Assembly: GCA_964480735.1 (NCBI GenBank)
Contig: CAYZQS010000139.1
Location: 1-5,608 of the forward strand
Reading direction: 5' to 3'
DNA from: UBA5972 sp964480735
Lineage (GTDB): Bacteria > Pseudomonadota > Alphaproteobacteria > Rhodobacterales > Rhodobacteraceae
Length of the DNA stretch: 5,608 nucleotides
Shown here: positions 1-5,409 of the stretch, piece by piece
Layout: every line of letters starts with the position of its first letter
Position numbering within the stretch: the first letter of the stretch is position 1
Translations under genes and position numbers: made by a program
The notes under the pieces: generated by a model
Told to the model about the DNA's origin: nothing
What the model saw: only the letters and a program-made list of their open reading frames with translations
Database searches by the model: none

Positions 1-159
1 GCGGCGGACCATTTCGCCATGCTTGCCGGGATCGCCACGCGGAACGGATTGGCCGGACTGTCTATGGGCATGAGCAGTGATTTTGAATTGGCTGTTAAGA
101 TGGGCGCGACTCATGTGCGGGTGGGGACTGGTGTATTTGGGTCACGGGATTATAGTTAA
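1..159 (+). CDS. yggS: YggS/PROSC-family PLP-binding protein, C-terminal fragment
   Basis: This reading frame is open from the first base of the window and ends at TAA (157-159), giving the last 52 residues of a protein that starts outside the window. The residues LSMGMSSDFELAVKMGAT followed by HVRVGTGVFGSRDY are the C-terminal signature of the YggS/PROSC family: the SMGMS-DFE motif and the RVGT-FG-R-Y phosphate-binding end of a fold-type III PLP barrel. Known members are small cytosolic proteins that bind pyridoxal 5'-phosphate and keep vitamin B6 and amino-acid (Val/Ile) pools balanced; no robust enzymatic reaction is established. The end is intact and of normal type. The gene runs convergently into the L,D-transpeptidase gene, with about 190 bases and two hairpins in between. 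Family assignment is confident; the N-terminal part and start cannot be judged. Confidence 0.92.
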   Translation, partial: AADHFAMLAGIATRNGLAGLSMGMSSDFELAVKMGATHVRVGTGVFGSRDYS

Positions 160-191
160 CAAACTGTAATCATTGTGAAAATACCACAGGC

Positions 192-213
192 GTATTTCAT
201 ATGTATTTCGTAT
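192..213. repeat. 11-base tandem duplication in AT-rich intergenic DNA
   Basis: GTATTTCATAT (192-202) is followed immediately by GTATTTCGTAT (203-213), two copies differing at one base, with a more degenerate GGTTTGTATAT after them. It lies just downstream of the yggS stop in an AT-rich stretch (160-230) where I see no gene. It could be a replication-slippage product or a protein-binding site; nothing in the sequence decides between these. Confidence 0.5.
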
Positions 214-285
214 GGTTTGTATATGTATGATTGCCGGGCGGCGGATATTGCCCGGGCGAGCCGTGCAATCAAAGCTTCGCACCGG

Positions 286-309
286 AAAAAGACTTTTGGA
301 AAAGTCTTT
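286..309 (-). terminator. AT-rich hairpin, probable terminator of the ribA-L,D-transpeptidase operon
   Basis: AAAGACTTTT (288-297) and AAAAGTCTTT (300-309) are perfect 10-base complements around a GG centre. Read on the minus strand, the hairpin ends in a run of five T (complement of 286-290), about 40-60 bases beyond the transpeptidase stop codon, which is where an intrinsic terminator of that operon would be expected. The stem has only two G:C pairs, so termination may be inefficient. It sits directly beside a second hairpin pointing the other way. Confidence 0.5.
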
Positions 310-310
310 G

Positions 311-334
311 AAAGCGATTTCAAAATCGCTTTTT
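311..334 (+). terminator. AT-rich hairpin with T-run, probable terminator of yggS
   Basis: AAAGCGATTT (311-320) and AAATCGCTTT (323-332) are perfect 10-base complements around a CA centre, and the right arm runs into TTTTT (330-334). On the plus strand this fits a modest intrinsic terminator about 150 bases past the yggS stop. Together with the hairpin at 286-309 it forms a bidirectional pair between convergent genes. The same bases can also form a competing stem, TTTGAAA (307-313) with TTTCAAA (318-324). Confidence 0.5.
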
Positions 335-349
335 GCGCAGGACGCGGCT

Positions 350-859
350 CTAGCGGATGACCACGCGGTTATCGGCGGTCCAGCTTTGCAGGATGAAGCG
401 GAACACCGCTGGGGAAAAGGCAACGCAGCCTTCGGTTGGATGCCGCGGCGCACGCCAGATATGCAGGAAAATGGCGGAGCCTTTGCCGGGCACGGCCACC
501 GGCCAGTTAAAATTCAGGATAGCAAACAGATTGTACAGAGGATCAGCACGGAAAAGCCGTTCGTGGCTGAACGGGTGGTTGGTTGCGGTGAGGCCGTGAT
601 TATAGTCCGGGTCTTTCGGGTCGTCAGACCAGATGACCTGTGGGCCAGTCGGGTGCGATGGAATTGAGCAATTGGGCGGCGCCAACCTGTCAGCGCGAAA
701 GCCAATCCCGCAGATTTGAAATGTGCCTTTTGGTGTGATGCCGTCGCCTTCGCCGCCTTTAACACCGATGCCGCCGCGCCCGATTGAACAGGGAAAAACC
801 GCACCCCGATACCGTGCGCCCCATTTGCCGATGACAAGATCGCCAAACCGGGCAATCAC
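350..859 (-). CDS. L,D-transpeptidase-family (YkuD domain) protein, no signal peptide
   Basis: A 169-residue protein made almost entirely of one YkuD/ErfK-type catalytic domain, of the compact COG3786-like kind. The visible landmarks are the N-terminal IGRGGI...GEGDGITPKGTF block (residues 27-47), a histidine in FLHIW (H133), and PTEGCVAF (141-148), the family's variant of the S/T-H-G-C motif with C145 as the expected nucleophile. Known homologues cross-link peptidoglycan through meso-diaminopimelate or attach proteins to it. The start is GTG (857-859): there is no other methionine codon in the frame, and the GTGA overlap with the ribA stop makes this the natural start, by translational coupling. 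No signal peptide or membrane segment is visible, which is odd for an enzyme whose substrate is periplasmic, so export by another route or a cytosolic role remains open. It probably shares its promoter with ribA. Fold assignment is confident; the physiological substrate is not known. Confidence 0.85.
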   Translation of the reverse strand: MIARFGDLVIGKWGARYRGAVFPCSIGRGGIGVKGGEGDGITPKGTFQICGIGFRADRLAPPNCSIPSHPTGPQVIWSDDPKDPDYNHGLTATNHPFSHERLFRADPLYNLFAILNFNWPVAVPGKGSAIFLHIWRAPRHPTEGCVAFSPAVFRFILQSWTADNRVVIR

Positions 860-1938
860 AGCAGATGGCCGCTTTTGGCCGCCTTGGTGGCCAGATAATC
901 GGTGTTGAACCGGTTTTCACCAACCTTAAGCGGCACCCGGTCGGTTACGGTTATTCCGCAGGTCTGCATCATTTCAATCTTGGCCGGGTTGTTGGTCATC
1001 AGTCGCACGGCGTCAAAGCCCAGAGATTTCAATATCTGCGCACCGATGCGAAAATCCCGTTCGTCGTCTTCAAAGCCCAGCCGGTGATTGGCCTGAACCG
1101 TGTCAAAGCCCTGGTTCTGCAAGGAGTAGGCGCGCATTTTATTGGCAAGGCCAATGCCGCGGCCCTCTTGATTGAGATACAGCAGCACCCCCTGGCCCTC
1201 TTCACCGATCTGGTGCAACGCACAGCGCAGCTGCGGGCCGCAGTCGCATTTCAACGAGCCCATCAGGTCTCCGGTAAAACAGGCGGAATGCAGGCGGGAC
1301 AAAACCGGTGCACCGCGCGGTGGCTGGCCGATTTCGATGGCATAATGTTCCTCGCCGCCGTCATCCGGGCGAAAGACGTGCAGCCTGCCGGATTCAGAGA
1401 CCTGAAGCGGCAGGTTGGCCACCGCGACCTCGTGCAGGTGGCGGTAATCGTCCAGTGCCGGGGTCGCTTCATCCAGATCAAGGTGGTTAAGATCAGGAAA
1501 ATGCGCGTCGCCTGACAGGGGCAGAACCAATACCGCAGGCAGCAAATGCGCCTGCTTGCAAATCGTAATGGCGGCGCGGTGCAGATCAGCGCTGCCCTCG
1601 CGCTGGCTGATACAGGGGCCTTTCATCGGCGAATTCAGGTCTTCGGAGGGATCGGCCATTGCCTTTACCCATCTGACATCGGCGGTCCTTGGCAGCTCGA
1701 TACGGGCAACGTCGCCGTCATAAGCCCGCGCGTGCAGCGTTTCAGCCCGGCGTGCCGTGACGGCCAGAACCAGATCTTCCGAAATGCCTCGCAGGTCCGC
1801 CAAACGCCCGGCTGTGGTGGTTTCAGCCGCCAGCACCAGCGCTTTGACGTTATTGCCGGACAGAACCACAGGCACGCCCATGCGCATATCGGCCCGCAGG
1901 CGGGCGATCTTTTCCGGTACAGTTACGCATAAAACCAC
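856..1938 (-). CDS. ribA: GTP cyclohydrolase II with degenerate RibB-like N-terminal domain
   Basis: A 360-residue protein. The C-terminal part (about 182-360) is a complete GTP cyclohydrolase II, the first committed step of riboflavin synthesis, which opens GTP to the diaminopyrimidine phosphate with release of formate and pyrophosphate. LHSACFTGD...KCDCGPQL supplies the zinc cysteines C220, C231 and C233; NQEGRGIGL (256-264), the catalytic tyrosine Y271 in MRAYSLQ, DDERDF (291-296) and RLMTNNPAKI (312-321) are all present. Residues about 9-141 align by eye with RibB (3,4-dihydroxy-2-butanone-4-phosphate synthase): GVPVV, LAAETTT, DPSEDLNSP and the LLPAVLV segment are recognisable. However, the acidic D-R-E-N-E-G-D metal/substrate motif is replaced by SGNNVKA and the catalytic GHTEA motif is not conserved, so this half is probably not a synthase. 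The start is GTG (1936-1938), preceded at a good distance by AAGGGAAG on the minus strand. No FMN-riboswitch-like structure is evident in the short leader. The stop overlaps the next gene. Confidence 0.93.
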   Translation of the reverse strand: MVLCVTVPEKIARLRADMRMGVPVVLSGNNVKALVLAAETTTAGRLADLRGISEDLVLAVTARRAETLHARAYDGDVARIELPRTADVRWVKAMADPSEDLNSPMKGPCISQREGSADLHRAAITICKQAHLLPAVLVLPLSGDAHFPDLNHLDLDEATPALDDYRHLHEVAVANLPLQVSESGRLHVFRPDDGGEEHYAIEIGQPPRGAPVLSRLHSACFTGDLMGSLKCDCGPQLRCALHQIGEEGQGVLLYLNQEGRGIGLANKMRAYSLQNQGFDTVQANHRLGFEDDERDFRIGAQILKSLGFDAVRLMTNNPAKIEMMQTCGITVTDRVPLKVGENRFNTDYLATKAAKSGHLL

Positions 1939-1948
1939 AAGGCTTCCC

Positions 1949-2002
1949 TTTGAAACATTTTACATCGATCTATATCGGCTCAGGCCTGAATTTGAAACAT
2001 TT
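1949..2002. repeat. Phased 12-base direct repeat in the ribA/cenR divergent intergenic region
   Basis: TTTGAAACATTT occurs exactly twice, at 1949-1960 and 1991-2002. The starts are 42 bases apart, close to four helical turns, so both copies would face the same side of the DNA. The first copy lies immediately upstream of the ribA ribosome-binding site and the second sits about 105 bases before the response-regulator ATG. The position and spacing suggest a dimeric or cooperative regulator site serving one or both divergent genes. That function is inferred; only the repeat itself is seen. Confidence 0.6.
1980..1989. repeat. 10-base perfect palindrome between the phased repeats
   Basis: TCAGGCCTGA is perfectly self-complementary and abuts the second copy of the 12-base repeat, inside the ribA/cenR divergent region. 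A looser inverted pair CGAT/ATCG (1966-1977) lies just beside it. It may be an operator half of the same regulatory region or chance; no known consensus is matched. Confidence 0.35.
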
Positions 2003-2106
2003 CCCGCGAATTCGACACGAGGACGTGAGGCATTTGCCGTATAACTTGTTCGACAGCACCTAAGGGCACATGTCTAGTGCAGAAACAATCAACGGGGTAT
2101 GCCAAA

Positions 2107-2793
2107 ATGGCAAACATCAAAAAGATACTGATGGTCGACGACGATGAAGATCTGCGCGAAGCCTTGGCGGATCAGCTTGTTTTGACGGAAGAATTTGACG
2201 TGTTTGAAGCAGAGGACGGGGCCGCCGGTTTGGAGCGTGCCAAAGAGGCGGTTTATGATCTGGTGATTTTGGATGTTGGTCTGCCGGATATGGACGGGCG
2301 CGAATTGTGCCGTCTGATGCGCAAGCAGAACGTCAAATGCCCGATTATCATGCTGACGGGGCACGACAGCGACGCGGACACGATTTTGGGGCTGGACGCG
2401 GGCGCCAATGATTATGTGTCAAAACCCTTCAAATTTCCGGTGTTGCTGGCACGGATTCGCAGCCAGTTGCGCCAGCACGAACAATCAGAGGACGCGGTGT
2501 TCCAGCTTGGGCCTTACACGTTCAAACCGGCCAACAAGATGTTGCTGACCGATGACGAAAAGAAAATCCGGCTGACGGAAAAGGAAACCAATATCCTGAA
2601 GTTCCTGTACCGGGCCACCGAAGGCGTTGTTGCCCGCGATATACTGCTGCACGAGGTCTGGGGCTATAACCCCGGCGTGACAACGCATACTTTGGAAACC
2701 CATATTTACCGGCTGCGGCAGAAGATCGAGCCGGACCCGTCCAACGCGCGGTTGCTGGTGACCGAAAGCGGTGGATACCGTTTGGTTGCCTGA
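2107..2793 (+). CDS. cenR: CenR-like OmpR/PhoB-family response regulator
   Basis: A 228-residue two-domain response regulator. The receiver (about 5-122) has the acidic pair D11-D12, the phosphoacceptor D56 in LVILDVGLPDMDG, the switch T84 in IIMLTGHD and K106 in SKPF. The linker LRQHEQSEDAVF leads to a winged helix-turn-helix DNA-binding domain (about 133-228) with RLTEKETNILKFL and the recognition region TTHTLETHIYRLRQKIE, ending in SGGYRLVA. The receiver-linker pattern (DTILGLDAGANDY, LRQHEQSEDAVF) is what I recall for CenR, a cell-envelope regulator reported as essential in Caulobacter and Rhodobacter; the ortholog name is therefore probable rather than proven. I chose ATG 2107 because the receiver begins directly after it and GGGG (2094-2097) lies nine bases upstream; an in-frame GTG at 2077 would add ten non-conserved residues. 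No histidine kinase gene is adjacent. The gene is monocistronic, ending in a strong terminator, and is divergent from ribA across a repeat-bearing region. Confidence 0.88.
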   Translation: MANIKKILMVDDDEDLREALADQLVLTEEFDVFEAEDGAAGLERAKEAVYDLVILDVGLPDMDGRELCRLMRKQNVKCPIIMLTGHDSDADTILGLDAGANDYVSKPFKFPVLLARIRSQLRQHEQSEDAVFQLGPYTFKPANKMLLTDDEKKIRLTEKETNILKFLYRATEGVVARDILLHEVWGYNPGVTTHTLETHIYRLRQKIEPDPSNARLLVTESGGYRLVA

Positions 2794-2821
2794 CGCCCGA
2801 AATTTCCCTCCCTGAAAGACT

Positions 2822-2851
2822 GGCCCGGTTTGTTCACCGGGCCTTTTTTTT
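2822..2851 (+). terminator. Strong rho-independent terminator after the response regulator
   Basis: GGCCCGGT (2822-2829) pairs perfectly with ACCGGGCC (2836-2843) around the six-base loop TTGTTC, followed by eight T (2844-2851). This is a classical intrinsic terminator 28 bases after the response-regulator stop, and it isolates that gene from xthA. Confidence 0.95.
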
Positions 2852-2958
2852 GGCTGTTACGGGTGGATATTTGAACCAATAAGAAGCGATGTTGCAGGCG
2901 CGTTGTGGGCTGGGTATGGTCGTTGAGTGGCGACGATATAAGACGGGTTGAACCTTTA

Positions 2959-3747
2959 ATGGCTTTCACGATTTGCACCTGGAACATCAATTCTGTGCGC
3001 CTGCGCGAGCCTATCGTATTGAAATTGCTGCGCGAACAGGCACCGGATGTTTTGTGTTTGCAGGAATGCAAGTCGCCGGTGGACAAAATACCGACGGACG
3101 GGTTTGCGGCACTTTGTTATAGGCACGTGGTTGCCAACGGGCAGAAGGGCTATAACGGGGTGATGATCCTGTCGCGCCTGCCGCTGGTTGAGGTTGGACG
3201 GTATGATTTTGCGCAGTTGGGACACGCGCGGCATGTGGCGGCGCGGCTGGAGAACGGCGTGGAGATACATAATTATTACGTGCCCGCAGGTGGCGATGTG
3301 GCGGACCGTGCGGTGAACGAGAAATTTGGCCAGAAGCTGGATTATCTTGCCGATATGCGGGATCATTTTCGCATGAATCCGCCAAAACGTTCCATCCTGG
3401 TGGGCGATTTGAACATTGCGCCGCGCGAAGATGATGTCTGGGACCATAAAAAGCTGCTAAAAGTGGTGTCGCACACGCCTGTTGAGGTGGCGGCGCTTGC
3501 CAAGACACAAGCGGAGGGCGGCTGGGTGGATGTGACCCGTGCCGATATTCCGGAGGGGAAGCTGTATACATGGTGGTCTTACCGGGCGCGGGACTGGGAT
3601 TTGGCGGATAAGGGCCGGCGGCTGGATCATATCTGGGCAACGGGGGATATCGCCGGGGCGGGTCACTCCAGCCGGGTATATCGGGACGCCCGGGGCTGGG
3701 AAAAGCCATCTGATCACGCGCCGCTGTTTGCGACATTTGATCTGTAA
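2959..3747 (+). CDS. xthA: Exodeoxyribonuclease III / AP endonuclease
   Basis: A 262-residue exonuclease/endonuclease/phosphatase-fold enzyme of the ExoIII (Xth) family, a cytosolic base-excision-repair nuclease that cleaves 5' of abasic sites and digests 3' ends of duplex DNA using a divalent metal. All expected residues are in order: N9 in TWNINSVRLR, E36 in CLQECKSP, the catalytic tyrosine Y107 in NYYVPAGGD, D150 and N152 in LVGDLNIAP, D223 in RRLDHIWATGDI, and the D252-H253 pair in PSDHAPLFATFDL. Length matches the family. I chose ATG 2959 because the conserved beta-strand F-T-I-C-T-W-N starts immediately; the frame is open back to a GTG at 2905, but those 18 codons look non-conserved. 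The ribosome-binding site is weak (GACGGG, 2942-2947). Transcription must begin after the terminator at 2851. No terminator follows, so reading through into the chaperedoxin gene is possible. Confidence 0.95.
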   Translation: MAFTICTWNINSVRLREPIVLKLLREQAPDVLCLQECKSPVDKIPTDGFAALCYRHVVANGQKGYNGVMILSRLPLVEVGRYDFAQLGHARHVAARLENGVEIHNYYVPAGGDVADRAVNEKFGQKLDYLADMRDHFRMNPPKRSILVGDLNIAPREDDVWDHKKLLKVVSHTPVEVAALAKTQAEGGWVDVTRADIPEGKLYTWWSYRARDWDLADKGRRLDHIWATGDIAGAGHSSRVYRDARGWEKPSDHAPLFATFDL

Positions 3748-3760
3748 CTTGAATTGCCCC

Positions 3761-3789
3761 TTGGGCCTTGGCAAAAGGCTGCCTAGATT
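3761..3789 (+). promoter_or_regulatory. Candidate sigma-70-type promoter upstream of the chaperedoxin gene
   Basis: TTGGGC (3761-3766) and TAGATT (3784-3789) are separated by 17 bases and lie about 38 bases before the chaperedoxin ATG, in the 79-base gap after xthA. Matches to TTGACA and TATAAT are 3/6 and 4/6, so this is a suggestion based on spacing and position only. Nothing else in the gap resembles a better promoter. Confidence 0.35.
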
Positions 3790-3826
3790 GACTGCGAAGG
3801 TTAATCAATCGCGATAGGAATATCGA

Positions 3827-4735
3827 ATGTTGGAATTTGGCAAAGAGGCGGCACCTGCGGGTGATCTGGTGATCGACAGCAGCGAGGCCACTTTCATGGC
3901 GGATGTGGTTGAGGCCAGTGCGGCGGTGCCGGTGATCGTTGATTTCTGGGCACCGTGGTGCGGGCCGTGCAAGACGCTGGGCCCGGCGCTGGAGGCGGCT
4001 GTGACGGCAGAGCGTGGCAAGGTCAGGATGGTCAAGGTCAACGTTGACGAGAACCAGCAGATCGCCCAGCAGATGCGGGTGCAGTCTATTCCGGCGGTGT
4101 TTGCTTTTGTGGATGGCAAGCCGGTGGATGGATTTATGGGCGCGCAATCCCCCGGCGAGATTTCGAAGTTTGTAAAAAAGATCGCGGCGCTGGGCGGTGA
4201 TGGCGGCGGCGGGCTGGACGAAGCGCTTGAAATGGCGGAACAAATGCTGGCTGACGGGGCGGCGGTGGATGCTGTGCAGACGTTTGCCGCGATTTTGGGT
4301 GAGGACCCAACCAGTGGCGCGGCTTATGCCGGGCTGGTGCGGGCGCATCTGGCGGTGGGGGACGAGGAAAACGCCAAGTCATTGCTGGATAATGTGCCGG
4401 AAGCGCTGCGGGGCGCAGCCGAGATTGCCGCCGTGCGTGCACAGGTGGATCTGGCGGCGGCGGCGCAGGATGCCGGGCCGGTTGGCGAACTAATGTCAAC
4501 GATTGAGGCAGAGCCTGACAATCATCAGATCCGGCTTGATTTGGCGACAGCGCTGGCGGCAACCGGAGATGCGGCAGGCGCGGTTGACCAGTTGCTGGAA
4601 TTGTTTCGCCGGGACCCTGCGTGGCAAGACGAGGCGGCCAAAACGCAGTTGTTCAAGGTTTTTGACAGTCTGGACGCCAAAGACCCCGTGGTTCTTACAG
4701 GGCGGCGCAGGTTAAGCTCTATGATCTTTGCGTGA
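3827..4735 (+). CDS. cnoX: Thioredoxin-TPR chaperedoxin (CnoX/YbbN-like), CGPC active site
   Basis: A 302-residue cytosolic protein. Residues about 15-122 form a thioredoxin domain with VIVDFWAPWCGPCKTL (redox cysteines C45 and C48), VNVDEN at 71-76 and the cis-proline P89 in QSIPAVFAF. A glycine-rich linker (123-129) leads to an alanine-rich helical region (130-302) of degenerate tetratricopeptide repeats, with segments such as AAYAGLVRAHLAVGD and IRLDLATALAATGDAAGAVDQL. This architecture is that of YbbN/CnoX, which holds unfolded or oxidised clients and passes them to GroEL or DnaK. E. coli YbbN has lost the CGPC pair, whereas this protein keeps it and so should also be able to reduce disulphides. 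The start is ATG 3827 with AGGAA (3816-3820) six bases upstream. It heads a likely unit with the Lon-domain and Trm112-like genes. Automatic annotation may simply call it thioredoxin (trxA). Architecture is confident; the exact clients are inferred. Confidence 0.88.
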   Translation: MLEFGKEAAPAGDLVIDSSEATFMADVVEASAAVPVIVDFWAPWCGPCKTLGPALEAAVTAERGKVRMVKVNVDENQQIAQQMRVQSIPAVFAFVDGKPVDGFMGAQSPGEISKFVKKIAALGGDGGGGLDEALEMAEQMLADGAAVDAVQTFAAILGEDPTSGAAYAGLVRAHLAVGDEENAKSLLDNVPEALRGAAEIAAVRAQVDLAAAAQDAGPVGELMSTIEAEPDNHQIRLDLATALAATGDAAGAVDQLLELFRRDPAWQDEAAKTQLFKVFDSLDAKDPVVLTGRRRLSSMIFA

Positions 4736-4739
4736 CGCG

Positions 4740-4751
4740 TAAACTGGTTTA
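4740..4751. repeat. Small inverted repeat between chaperedoxin and Lon-domain genes
   Basis: TAAAC (4740-4744) and GTTTA (4747-4751) are perfect complements around TG, in the 26-base gap before the Lon-domain gene. It is too short and AT-rich to terminate transcription; it could be a protein-binding site or chance. Confidence 0.3.
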
Positions 4752-4761
4752 AGTTTGTTTC

Positions 4762-5409
4762 ATGTTCAAACCCGCTGACCTGCCTGACACGATTCCTTTG
4801 TTTTCTTTGCCGGGCGCTTTGCTGTTGCCGCGCACACGGTTGCCGCTGAATATCTTTGAGCCCCGTTATCTGGCGATGCTGGAAGACACGCTGAAAACCT
4901 CGCATCGGCTGATTGGAATGGTGCAGCCGCTTGATCAGGCCACCAATGGCCAGACCGCGCGCAATCACACGATTGGTTGCGCCGGGCGGGTGGTTCGGTT
5001 TTCGGAGACCGTTGATAACCGGTATATGATTGAACTGAGCGGGGTTTCGCGGTTTCGGATTTCCAACCAGCACGACAGCTTTTCACCCTATCTGCGTGGG
5101 GATGTGGACTGGCAAAGTTTTCAAAAGGATCTGGGTGCATCAGAGAATGATCCCCGCTTTGACCGGCCTGACTTTTTAAAGCGGCTGGCGCTTTATTTCA
5201 AAAGTGCCGGTTTGAAATTTGAGTGGGACAGTTTGAAAAAGGCGGAGGATGAATTGTTGATCAATTCCCTGTCCATGCTGTGCCCGTTCAATGTTGAAGA
5301 CAAGCAGGCGCTGTTGGAGGCGCCAACGTTGACGGACAGGCGCGAAGTTCTGGTGACCTTGATTGAGTTTGCCCTTCGCGGCGGTGGCGACGAGGGCAAG
5401 CTGCAATGA
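4762..5409 (+). CDS. Stand-alone Lon substrate-binding (LON N-terminal) domain protein
   Basis: A 215-residue protein comparable to the N-terminal domain of Lon protease without the ATPase and peptidase parts (COG2802-like). The diagnostic segment is IPLFSLPGALLLP...LPLNIFEPRYLAML (residues 11-40), followed by the beta-strand motifs GCAGRVVRF (72-80) and GVSRFRI (94-100). A helical C-terminal half follows (about 136-205), with LSMLCPFNVEDKQALLEAPTL typical of this family. In Lon this domain recognises substrates; the function of free-standing versions is not established, and adaptor or chaperone-like roles are only suggestions. No signal peptide is seen, so it is probably cytosolic. It starts 26 bases after the chaperedoxin stop with no obvious Shine-Dalgarno sequence, suggesting translation by coupling or a weak site, and it overlaps the next gene by four bases. 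Downstream of a chaperedoxin, a protein-quality-control link is plausible. Confidence 0.87.
   Translation: MFKPADLPDTIPLFSLPGALLLPRTRLPLNIFEPRYLAMLEDTLKTSHRLIGMVQPLDQATNGQTARNHTIGCAGRVVRFSETVDNRYMIELSGVSRFRISNQHDSFSPYLRGDVDWQSFQKDLGASENDPRFDRPDFLKRLALYFKSAGLKFEWDSLKKAEDELLINSLSMLCPFNVEDKQALLEAPTLTDRREVLVTLIEFALRGGGDEGKLQ

Noticed and set aside
234..255. CCGGGC/GCCCGG inverted repeat in the yggS downstream region.
   Set aside because: Six-base arms with a ten-base loop and no T-run; likely to occur by chance in G/C-rich sequence.
212..667. 151-codon plus-strand frame spanning the hairpins and the 3' part of the transpeptidase gene.
   Set aside because: It reads through two perfect hairpins and then antisense to a conserved YkuD domain; no family features.
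865..1515. 216-codon plus-strand frame opposite ribA.
   Set aside because: It is antisense to the strongly conserved GTP cyclohydrolase II coding sequence, has no ribosome-binding site of note, and shows no family motif.
1939..1990. FMN riboswitch in the ribA leader.
   Set aside because: The leader is short and shows none of the conserved RFN-element segments; only direct repeats and small palindromes are visible.
2077..2106. Upstream GTG start for the response regulator.
   Set aside because: It adds ten residues before the receiver domain, and the ATG at 2107 has a better placed GGGG and matches where the domain starts.
2892..2920. Possible promoter TTGCAG, 17 bases, TATGGT upstream of xthA.
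   Set aside because: Spacing is right, but the hexamers match consensus only 3/6 and 4/6 and nothing else supports it. A promoter must lie between 2851 and 2959, but I cannot place it.
2905..2958. Upstream GTG start for exonuclease III.
   Set aside because: The 18 extra codons do not resemble the family, whose conserved first strand begins right after ATG 2959.
3765..3779. GCCTT/AAGGC hairpin after xthA as a terminator.
   Set aside because: The stem is five base pairs with no T-run behind it, and it overlaps the candidate promoter of the next gene.
3011..4348. 445-codon open frame on the minus strand across xthA and the chaperedoxin gene.
   Set aside because: It lies antisense to two genes with complete, conserved active-site motifs; its translation is rich in Pro, Arg, His and Ser with no recognisable domain, as expected from a G/C-rich third-position shadow.
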